Source: Paludibacteraceae bacterium | GTDB lineage: Bacteria > Bacteroidota > Bacteroidia > Bacteroidales > Paludibacteraceae | Assembly (NCBI GenBank): GCA_017550055.1 | Contig: JAFYMM010000383.1 | Location: forward strand, 1-5,532 | Reading direction: 5' to 3' | DNA length: 5,532 nucleotides | Shown: one piece after another, positions 1-5,254 of the stretch | Layout: every line of letters begins with the position of its first letter | Numbering within the stretch: the stretch's first letter is position 1 | Made by a program: the position numbers and the translations under genes | The notes under the pieces: generated by a model | What the model saw: only the letters and a program-made list of their open reading frames with translations | Told to the model about the DNA's origin: nothing | Database searches by the model: none

Positions 1-1096
1 TGCACGTGGTGGTGTAGGTATGACAACTGTTGCCTATTGTGCAGTCAATCGTAGTGGTGTTAGTTTCGATGGTCAACTCTGGATGCGTGAAGAGATTATT
101 CCTGAGCTAAAACGCCTTACTGATGGCATCCATGCCGAAGGCGCAAAAGCAAGTATTCAACTTGGCCACTGTGGCAATATGACTCACTACTACACTTGTG
201 GTTGTATGCCTGTAGGTCCGTCATCTGGTTTCAATCTCTATTCGCCAACTATTGTGCGTGGTTTGAAAGAGGCTGAAATCATGGAGCTTGTTAAAGACTT
301 TGGTCGTGCTGTAAATATGTGTCGCGAAGCCGGCTTCGATTGTGTCGAAATTCATGCTGGTCATGGCTATCTTATTTCGCAATTCCTTTCGCCTTATGTG
401 AATAAACGTCGCGATAAATTTGGTGGTTCGCTCGAAAATCGTATGCGTTTCATGAAACTTGTGCTTGCCGAAGTTATGCGTTGTGCGGGTGATGATATGG
501 CTGTGGTTGTGAAACACAATATGTACGATGGTTTCAAAAGCGGTATTCAAATACCTGAATCTATCAAAATTGCTAAGGAAATTGAAGCTGCAGGTGTTCA
601 TGGCATTGTGCTTTCTGCTGGTTTTGTGAGCAAAGCCCCAATGGCTGTTATGCGTGGTGCTATGCCTATCAAAACTTTGGCTTACTATATGGATATGGCT
701 AAATTCTGGTGGCTCAAAGCTGCTCTCCACCTTGTTGGTCGCATCTTGATGCCAACAGTGCCATTCCAAGAAGCCTATTTCCTCGAAGATGCTAAAAAGT
801 TCCGTGCCGAACTCAAATGTCCTCTCATCTACGTGGGTGGTTTGGTGAGTCGTGCTAAAATCGACGAGGTGCTCAACGAGGGTTTCGAGTGTGTCCAAAT
901 GGCTCGTGCTTTGGTGCATGACACCGATTTCGTAAACAAACTTGCAGCATCTGACGAAACATATCGCAGTGGTTGCAAACACTCAAACTACTGCATTGGT
1001 CGTATGTACACCAAAGAGATGCGTTGCCATCATTGTGTCGACAATCTCCCTAAAAAAATACAAAAAGAAATCGCAAAAGCCGAAGCCGAACTTTAA
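1..1096 (+). CDS. NADH:flavin oxidoreductase, Old Yellow Enzyme family (5' end missing)
   Basis: This is an FMN-dependent ene-reductase-type TIM barrel of the Old Yellow Enzyme (OYE) family, which reduces activated C=C bonds using NAD(P)H, probably in the cytoplasm. The frame is open from base 2 and reads ARGGVG before the first ATG at 20, matching the family's internal strand-1 region, so the real start is upstream and perhaps 35-40 residues are missing. Diagnostic signs are HAGHGYLISQFLSP (353-394), with the substrate-binding His pair and catalytic-type Tyr of HxxHGYL; NKRRDKFGGSLENR (401-442); and the FMN-phosphate region YVGG followed by QMARAL (830-916). A C-terminal Cys cluster (974-1036) resembles the 4Fe-4S region of 2,4-dienoyl-CoA reductase and trimethylamine dehydrogenase, but the second Cys is Ser. 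A hydrophobic insert lies near 640-780. The SDR gene follows after 48 nt without a terminator. The family call is firm; the substrate is unknown. Confidence 0.93.
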   Translation, partial: ARGGVGMTTVAYCAVNRSGVSFDGQLWMREEIIPELKRLTDGIHAEGAKASIQLGHCGNMTHYYTCGCMPVGPSSGFNLYSPTIVRGLKEAEIMELVKDFGRAVNMCREAGFDCVEIHAGHGYLISQFLSPYVNKRRDKFGGSLENRMRFMKLVLAEVMRCAGDDMAVVVKHNMYDGFKSGIQIPESIKIAKEIEAAGVHGIVLSAGFVSKAPMAVMRGAMPIKTLAYYMDMAKFWWLKAALHLVGRILMPTVPFQEAYFLEDAKKFRAELKCPLIYVGGLVSRAKIDEVLNEGFECVQMARALVHDTDFVNKLAASDETYRSGCKHSNYCIGRMYTKEMRCHHCVDNLPKKIQKEIAKAEAEL

Positions 1097-1144
1097 TAAA
1101 GTTGGGTGTGTATTAGTAATAGTGTGTTAATTATATTGTGAATT

Positions 1145-1933
1145 ATGAATTCTAAAAAGTACGCATTAGTAACAGGAGCAAGTTCGGGTATCGGACTTAT
1201 GTATGCTCGTGAATTAGCAAGTCGTGGATATGATTTGGTTATTGTATCAAATCAAGAAAACGAAATAAAACAAGTAGCTGTAGATATAGAGAAAGATTTT
1301 TCAGTAAAAGCACATTCCATATTTATGGATTTGACTGACGATATGGCTGCAGATAAACTTTTGCAATATTGCAAAGATAATGATATTGAAATCGAGGTAT
1401 TGATTAATAATGCAGGTGTGTTTTTCTTCAACCCGCTTATTAAAACAGCACGCAAACGTGTTGATGTAATGCTCGATCTTCATGTTAAGACTGTTGCTCA
1501 CATGTGCCAAGTCTTTGGTGCTGATATGGCTGAGCGTGGGCATGGTTATATCCTCAATATGAGTTCAATGTCGGCTTGGATGACTATGCCAGGTATCAAT
1601 GTTTATAACTCGACTAAATCATTCATTCTCAACTTTTCACGCTCATTGTGGTATGAGCTTAAGCCGCTTGGTGTTACTGTAACTGCTATATGTCCAGGTG
1701 CAGTTGATACTGGCCTTTATGGATTGAGTGATTATTGGCGTAAAATTGCAGTAGGTATAGGTGTAAGTTTACGTCCTGAAAAATTGGTTAAGAAAGCTTT
1801 AAAGGCAATGTTTAAAGGTAAAAAACAATGTATGCCAGGTCTTATTAATCATCTTTTTGTGCCACTAATCAAGCATCTTCCAGATTGGTTTGTATTTGCA
1901 GTTCTTAAACGTCTCGAATCTTTCCAAAAATAG
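1145..1933 (+). CDS. SDR family NAD(P)-dependent oxidoreductase
   Basis: A complete 262-residue classical-type short-chain dehydrogenase that interconverts a carbonyl and an alcohol using NAD(P)H. The Rossmann nucleotide motif TGASSGIG is at residues 10-17, NNAG at 88-91, the catalytic Ser at 141, and YxxxK at Tyr154/Lys158, followed by the PG motif at 184-185. Length is normal for the family. Where most classical SDRs carry the helix-4 catalytic Asn, this protein appears to have His113 (MLDLHV). The residue after strand 2 that often sets NADP preference is Asn36 rather than Arg, so the cofactor is uncertain. The C-terminus (about 230-256) is hydrophobic with interspersed basic residues and could lie against a membrane. 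The start at 1145 gives the glycine motif its usual N-terminal position; the leader is AT-rich with no clear Shine-Dalgarno. It probably shares a transcript with the flavin reductase upstream. The substrate cannot be told from sequence. Confidence 0.93.
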   Translation: MNSKKYALVTGASSGIGLMYARELASRGYDLVIVSNQENEIKQVAVDIEKDFSVKAHSIFMDLTDDMAADKLLQYCKDNDIEIEVLINNAGVFFFNPLIKTARKRVDVMLDLHVKTVAHMCQVFGADMAERGHGYILNMSSMSAWMTMPGINVYNSTKSFILNFSRSLWYELKPLGVTVTAICPGAVDTGLYGLSDYWRKIAVGIGVSLRPEKLVKKALKAMFKGKKQCMPGLINHLFVPLIKHLPDWFVFAVLKRLESFQK

Positions 1934-1994
1934 AAAAAAAGACATAATAACGGAAGAATAAAATCTTCTTGTTATTATGTTCTTTTTGTCTTTA
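1934..1994 (+). terminator. Hairpin terminator after the SDR gene
   Basis: The 10-nt arm ACATAATAAC (1942-1951) pairs with GTTATTATGT (1971-1980). Beyond a small internal loop, GAAGA (1953-1957) pairs with TCTTC (1964-1968) around a 6-nt loop. Outside, the A-run AAAAAG (1936-1941) pairs with CTTTTT (1982-1987) after one bulged T, and the right side continues T-rich. It begins immediately after the SDR stop codon, as expected for an intrinsic terminator. The A-tract on the left could let it work on the other strand too. It separates the reductase/SDR unit from the peptidase gene. Confidence 0.8.
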
Positions 1995-2050
1995 GGGATA
2001 AGATAAAAATCATGTTCTCTTGTCTTCTTGTCTAAAAAAACTTAAATATC

Positions 2051-4108
2051 ATGAAAAAATTATTCACCCTTCTTGCAACCATTGCACTCCTTTTCACTGC
2101 ATGTTGCAACACTCAAAAAACAACTGACACTATGTCATCGTTAAAGCAATCTGATATCGATGCTGCTATCAAAGCCATTTGGGCTAAGCATTCGCAAATC
2201 AACCCAGATCTCGTAGAGCGTGGTGTAAAATGCACAGCAAAACTTTGGACTGCCCAAGATGGCTCTGCCGAAGATTTTATTGCTTTTTGTGAAGCTAACT
2301 ATCAATGTACCGAGGCTGAGCGTCATCAACTTTTCCAAACTATTCAACGCAATGTTGAGGCTATATATGGTCGCTACAATCAAATTAGCATTGACTTAAA
2401 AATGCCTTTGCATGTTGTTGGCGATGCTCCATATACTGCTATCGATGAGTTGTTTGGTGCAATCGACCCATTTGCGCATTTCTCTGACGACATGTTTGCT
2501 TCTAAGATAGCTTTTGTCGTAGTGCTCAATTTCCCAAGCTATACTCTCGATGAGAAAAATGAATTAGGCAAAACTTGGACTCGTACCGAGTGGGCTTATG
2601 CTCGTCTTGGCGATTTGTTCGGTGCTCGTATTCCTGGCGAAGCTAACCAACAATTTGCCGATTGTGCTACTACTGCCGACAACTATATCTCTAATTACAA
2701 CATCATGATGGGCCGTTTGCGCAACGATGCTGGCGAGCAACTTTTCGCCGACAATATGGCTCTTATCACTCACTGGGGATTGCGCGATGAGCTAAAATCT
2801 AACTATGCTAATGCCGATGGTCGTGGCTTCGAAAAACAACGCATGATCTATCAAATCATGACTCGCATCATCGACCAATCAATCCCTGCTCGAGTTATCT
2901 CTAATGCCGATTACACTTGGAATCCTTACTCTAACGAGGTAAAAGACCTTCAAGGCAATGTAGTTGACAACACTCGCGAAGCCGATGTTCGTTACCAAAT
3001 GCTCTATAACATCTACAAATCTGCTGTTGCGATGGACAAATATTGTCCTGCCTATCCAACATATCTTCAACGTGCGTTTGATCAACAAATGGAGGTAACT
3101 GACAAAGAGATTGAAGAAATGTTTGTGAAGTTCATCTCATCGCCTCAGGTTGCTCAAGTGGCTGAACTCATCAAAGCTCGCCTTGGCCGCGAACTCGAAC
3201 CATTCGACATTTGGTACGATGGTTTCAAATCTCGTAGTGCTATTAGTGAAGACGAATTATCTGCAAAAACTCGTTCTCTCTATCCTAATCCAGCTGCTCT
3301 GAAAGCCGACCTCCCAAACATCATGCAACGTCTTGGCTTTACTGCCGAAAAAGCTAACGAAGTGTGTGCTAAAATCGAAGTTGACCCATCTCTTGGTGCT
3401 GGTCATGCGTGGGGTGCTATGGCTACTTACGACGTATCTCGCCTCCGTACTCGTATTGCTGCCGATGGTATGGACTATAAAGGCTACAACATTGCTGTTC
3501 ACGAATTTGGTCATAATGTCGAACAAACTATCACAGTTTACGATGTTGACAACTATATGATGTGTGGTGTGCCAAGCACAGCATTCACCGAAGCTCTTGC
3601 TTTTGTGTTCCAAAAACGCGACCTCGAATTGCTTGGTTATAAAAACACAAACCCACAAGCCACTGCATTGCAATCTCTTGACATCTTCTGGGGGTCATAC
3701 GAAATTATGGGCGTATCTCTTGTCGATATTTACACATGGCGTTGGTTATACGAAAATCCCGATGCAACTATGGCGCAACTCAAAGAAACTATCATCCGCA
3801 ATGCGCAAGAAATTTGGAATAAATACTATGCTCCAATTCTTGGTCACGAAAATTCAACCATTTTGGCAGTCTATTCTCACATGATTGATAGCCCACTCTA
3901 TTTGCCAAACTATCCATACGGACACATTGTCGAATCTCAACTCGAATATCAATTCAGAGACAAAGTCGTAGGCGAAGAAGTATGTCGCATCTATCCAATC
4001 GGCAGACTCACTCCAAACCTTTGGATGCAATATGCTGTTGGCCAATCAGTCTCAGTAGAACCACTCCTCAACGAAGTAGCCGAAGCAATCAAAGTATTGA
4101 ACAACTAA
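2051..4108 (+). CDS. Predicted lipoprotein zinc metallopeptidase (HExxH + Glu, gluzincin-like)
   Basis: A complete 685-residue protein. The N-terminus (MKK, hydrophobic residues 4-16, then FTAC) is a lipoprotein signal with the probable lipidated Cys at residue 18; F at -3 is less usual than Leu. The residues after the Cys (CNTQKTTD) lack the acidic run of the Bacteroidetes surface-export signal, so a periplasm-facing lipoprotein is the better inference. HEFGH (484-488) is a zinc-binding HExxH motif; Glu514 in TEALAF, 26 residues later, is well placed as third ligand, the arrangement of gluzincins such as family M3. A Tyr/Gly/His-rich stretch at 617-625 is a candidate for transition-state residues. 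The first 450 residues are mostly helical-looking with no motif I recognise. It is probably monocistronic, with terminators on both sides. Codons favour CGT/CGC, AAC and CTT/CTC, unlike the AT-rich DUF1810 gene, hinting at good expression. Zinc peptidase is likely; the exact MEROPS family and substrate are not assigned. Confidence 0.85.
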   Translation: MKKLFTLLATIALLFTACCNTQKTTDTMSSLKQSDIDAAIKAIWAKHSQINPDLVERGVKCTAKLWTAQDGSAEDFIAFCEANYQCTEAERHQLFQTIQRNVEAIYGRYNQISIDLKMPLHVVGDAPYTAIDELFGAIDPFAHFSDDMFASKIAFVVVLNFPSYTLDEKNELGKTWTRTEWAYARLGDLFGARIPGEANQQFADCATTADNYISNYNIMMGRLRNDAGEQLFADNMALITHWGLRDELKSNYANADGRGFEKQRMIYQIMTRIIDQSIPARVISNADYTWNPYSNEVKDLQGNVVDNTREADVRYQMLYNIYKSAVAMDKYCPAYPTYLQRAFDQQMEVTDKEIEEMFVKFISSPQVAQVAELIKARLGRELEPFDIWYDGFKSRSAISEDELSAKTRSLYPNPAALKADLPNIMQRLGFTAEKANEVCAKIEVDPSLGAGHAWGAMATYDVSRLRTRIAADGMDYKGYNIAVHEFGHNVEQTITVYDVDNYMMCGVPSTAFTEALAFVFQKRDLELLGYKNTNPQATALQSLDIFWGSYEIMGVSLVDIYTWRWLYENPDATMAQLKETIIRNAQEIWNKYYAPILGHENSTILAVYSHMIDSPLYLPNYPYGHIVESQLEYQFRDKVVGEEVCRIYPIGRLTPNLWMQYAVGQSVSVEPLLNEVAEAIKVLNN

Positions 4109-4134
4109 TTCAAAAAATATTTCAAAGACCACTC

Positions 4135-4170
4135 AAGAACTCCTATCCCACATAGGAGTTCTTTTTTTTT
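4135..4170 (+). terminator. Strong intrinsic terminator after the peptidase gene
   Basis: A perfect 12-bp inverted repeat, AAGAACTCCTAT (4135-4146) and ATAGGAGTTCTT (4152-4163), with a 5-nt loop CCCAC. The right arm runs into nine consecutive T (4162-4170). It begins 26 nt after the peptidase stop. This is a classic rho-independent terminator for the + strand and closes the single-gene unit. Confidence 0.95.
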
Positions 4171-4200
4171 CTTATAAAACCCTTTCCCCAAATGCAACTG

Positions 4201-4208
4201 CAAAGTTA
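4201..4208 (-). promoter_or_regulatory. Possible minus-strand -7 promoter element (weak)
   Basis: On the minus strand this reads TAACTTTG, matching the Bacteroidetes -7 consensus TAnnTTTG. No TTTG is found 19-21 nt upstream on that strand; the nearest TTTG is only 8 nt away. It would direct transcription towards the peptidase terminator, with no gene to serve. It is probably a fortuitous or relic match. Confidence 0.2.
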
Positions 4209-4226
4209 CAACATTTCAAAACATCG

Positions 4227-4256
4227 CTGACTGTTTCTGACTGTTTGTGATTGTTT
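4227..4256. repeat. 10-nt tandem repeat, three units
   Basis: CTGACTGTTT occurs twice without a gap (4227-4236 and 4237-4246), followed by a third diverged unit GTGATTGTTT (4247-4256, two changes). The period is about one DNA helical turn. It lies in non-coding DNA between the peptidase terminator and the regulatory region; no function is evident. Confidence 0.85.
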
Positions 4257-4288
4257 AATGTTGAAAAAAGATAGAAAGTGCCAAAAAT

Positions 4289-4314
4289 ACCATTAGCGCC
4301 ATTAGCGCAATGGT
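4289..4314. repeat. GC-rich hairpin formed by a 9-nt direct repeat
   Basis: CCATTAGCG is repeated directly (4290-4298 and 4299-4307). The same bases fold: ACCATT (4289-4294) pairs with AATGGT (4309-4314) and GCGC (4296-4299) with GCGC (4305-4308) around the loop CATTA, leaving one bulged A at 4295. No T-run follows, so it is not a good terminator on the + strand. Confidence 0.7.
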
Positions 4315-4325
4315 GCAAACTCCCC

Positions 4326-4349
4326 TCATTCCTAATTCCTCATTCCTAA
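4326..4349. repeat. Short direct repeat TCATTCCTAA
   Basis: TCATTCCTAA occurs at 4326-4335 and again at 4340-4349, with a further partial ATTCCT unit (4335-4340) between them. The effect is a simple-sequence tract in the intergenic segment. No coding or binding role can be assigned. Confidence 0.7.
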
Positions 4350-4595
4350 CTCTAAATACCCTCAAGCAACCTGCAAGCAAGAAAACATTCACGTAAGTGA
4401 GGGCAGATCCAAGCTTGCTTGAGCTATGCCGAGCGTGTGGAGGTTCACGACCCAAAGAGGAGTAAACAGTCAAAAATAACACCCACTCATAGTGTAAGCG
4501 AAGCGTTCCAGACTCTCCAGAATATCCAAAAATTTACCATTTTCTATCTTTTCCCGAAAAATCATGCCCTAAAACTCAATTAAAATCCTCTTAAA

Positions 4596-4612
4596 TGTGT
4601 AAATTTTACACA
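4596..4612. promoter_or_regulatory. Palindromic operator-like site 1 (distal)
   Basis: TGTGTAAA-T-TTTACACA is a perfect 17-bp palindrome (8-bp arms, one central base). It is identical in its 17 bases to site 2, whose centre is 95 bp downstream. It contains the GT-N7-AC core described for NrtR operators. It lies about 100 bp upstream of the -33 element, so if bound it would act from a distance, for instance by looping, or it may serve another transcript. Confidence 0.65.
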
Positions 4613-4687
4613 AGACACTACATAAAATCATACTAAATTTACTCTGAAAACTATATTCATCACTCTAAAAATAAGCCTATTATGACA

Positions 4688-4710
4688 TTTTGTGTAAATT
4701 TTACACAAAA
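4688..4710. promoter_or_regulatory. Palindromic operator-like site 2 (upstream of promoter)
   Basis: The core TGTGTAAATTTTACACA (4691-4707) extends by TTT and AAA to a perfect 23-bp palindrome, the best of the three copies. It ends 3 bp before the -33 TTTG (4713-4716), so a bound protein would sit against the upstream face of the promoter. The GT-N7-AC core is present. Being identical to site 1 and similar to site 3, it is probably read by one dimeric regulator. Confidence 0.75.
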
Positions 4711-4712
4711 AA

Positions 4713-4744
4713 TTTGGTAGATACAAAATAATACCGTATCTTTG
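4713..4744 (+). promoter_or_regulatory. Bacteroidetes-type promoter for the DUF1810-Nudix operon
   Basis: The -33 element TTTG (4713-4716) is followed after 20 nt by the -7 element TATCTTTG (4737-4744), a full match to the Bacteroidetes primary sigma consensus TTTG-N19-21-TAnnTTTG. Transcription should start around 4748-4751, giving a leader of about 50 nt before the ATG at 4799. It is flanked by operator-like site 2 and overlapped at the start point by site 3, which predicts repression. Confidence 0.85.
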
Positions 4745-4746
4745 CA

Positions 4747-4763
4747 TGTGTAAAAACTACACA
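4747..4763. promoter_or_regulatory. Palindromic operator-like site 3 (at the transcription start)
   Basis: TGTGTAAAAACTACACA has the same left half as sites 1 and 2 and a right half differing at two positions, keeping TGTGTA/TACACA and the GT-N7-AC core. It begins 3 bp after the -7 element and so covers the expected transcription start. Its centre is 56 bp from that of site 2. A repressor here would block initiation directly. Confidence 0.7.
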
Positions 4764-4798
4764 AAATAAAATTCATTGTCATATCAATCTAAAAAATT

Positions 4799-5227
4799 AT
4801 GGAAATCACTATAAACCGCTTTATCGAAGCTCAAGAAGGAGCTTATGCTGGCTATATTCAAGCATTGAATGAAATTAAACAAGGAAAAAAAATGAGCCAT
4901 TGGATATGGTATATTTTTCCACAATTAAAAGGCTTAGGTCATAGTCGCATGGCTACTTATTACGGAATTATAAACAAAGAAGAAGTTAAGCAATATTTAG
5001 CCCATGAAGTTCTTGGTGCGCGAATAAGAGAAATAACAGAAGCATTATTAGCACACAAAGAAAAGAAAGCTTCAGATATATTAGGAAATATTGATGCAAA
5101 GAAGGTGCGATCATGTATGACAATGTTTGATTGTATTTCGCCAAATGATATTTTTGCAGAGGTAATTGATTCTTTTTATGATGGTAAGCGATGTAGGTTT
5201 ACTCATAAGTTTATGCAAGAAATGTGA
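4799..5227 (+). CDS. DUF1810 family protein (function unknown)
   Basis: A complete 142-residue protein whose length and conserved blocks match DUF1810 (COG5579-type): the opening NRFIEAQ (6-12); HWIWYIFPQLKGLGHSRMA (34-52); YLAHEVLGARI (66-76); and the later KKVRSCMTMFD segment with a closing phenylalanine/glycine block (FYDGKR). It has no signal peptide or membrane span, so it is probably cytosolic. No biochemical function is established that I can name. Context is informative: it is the first gene after a strong promoter carrying operator-like palindromes, and a Nudix family gene follows 27 nt after its stop, so the two form an operon. The ATG at 4799 begins right where family similarity begins; the leader is A-rich without a clear Shine-Dalgarno. 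Its codon use (AGA arginine, A/T-ending codons) differs from the peptidase gene, compatible with lower expression or a different history. Confidence 0.9.
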   Translation: MEITINRFIEAQEGAYAGYIQALNEIKQGKKMSHWIWYIFPQLKGLGHSRMATYYGIINKEEVKQYLAHEVLGARIREITEALLAHKEKKASDILGNIDAKKVRSCMTMFDCISPNDIFAEVIDSFYDGKRCRFTHKFMQEM

Positions 5228-5254
5228 TTTATATTTTATAGATGAAAATAAATT

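Larger units (their letters stand above)
4171..4595. other. Non-coding, repeat- and hairpin-rich intergenic segment
   Basis: No convincing gene is seen on either strand. The segment holds a 10-nt tandem repeat, a GC-rich hairpin, ATTCCT-type direct repeats and a 9-nt inverted repeat (CTCAAGCAA at 4361-4369, TTGCTTGAG at 4415-4423) enclosing smaller dyads such as TCAC-GTAA-GTGA near 4389-4400. The part from about 4380 to 4530 is richer in G+C than the AT-rich DNA to its right. Together this looks like a decayed or interspersed repeat element of the kind scattered between Bacteroidales genes; that is recalled impression plus inference, since only one copy is visible. A non-coding RNA is possible but unsupported by a promoter. 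Confidence 0.5.

Noticed and set aside
20..22. ATG as the start of the flavin oxidoreductase
   Set aside because: The frame is open to the left edge and the residues before it (ARGGVG) match the inside of the OYE family, so the gene begins before the window.
221..982. Long open frame of 253 codons on the minus strand inside the OYE gene
   Set aside because: It is antisense to a firm gene, its protein is rich in His/Thr/Phe as expected from reversed codon bias, and it shows no domain.
942..1130. Small open frame across the OYE stop codon
   Set aside because: It is mostly an alternative phase of the OYE gene and its tail is low-complexity intergenic sequence.
1995..2050. Search for a promoter of the peptidase gene
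   Set aside because: A TTTG occurs near 1985-1988, but no TAnnTTTG follows at the right spacing, so no promoter is called although one is expected.
3257..3673. Minus-strand open frame inside the peptidase gene
   Set aside because: It overlaps the conserved zinc-motif region of a firm gene and has no recognisable protein features.
3333..3884. Two plus-strand open frames in another phase of the peptidase gene
   Set aside because: They shadow the coding sequence, and the main frame runs uninterrupted through this region, so they do not indicate a frameshift.
4255..4482. 75-codon minus-strand open frame in the intergenic segment
   Set aside because: It runs through direct repeats and hairpins, has no usable promoter, and is more simply explained as a repeat element that happens to lack stops.
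4596..4763. CRISPR array or tandem repeat reading of the three palindromes
   Set aside because: Spacing is uneven (95 and 56 bp centre to centre), the units are only 17 bp, and they sit around a promoter, which fits operators.
5242..5244. ATG upstream of the Nudix gene start
   Set aside because: It is 13 nt before 5255 and out of frame, and reaches a stop within about ten codons.
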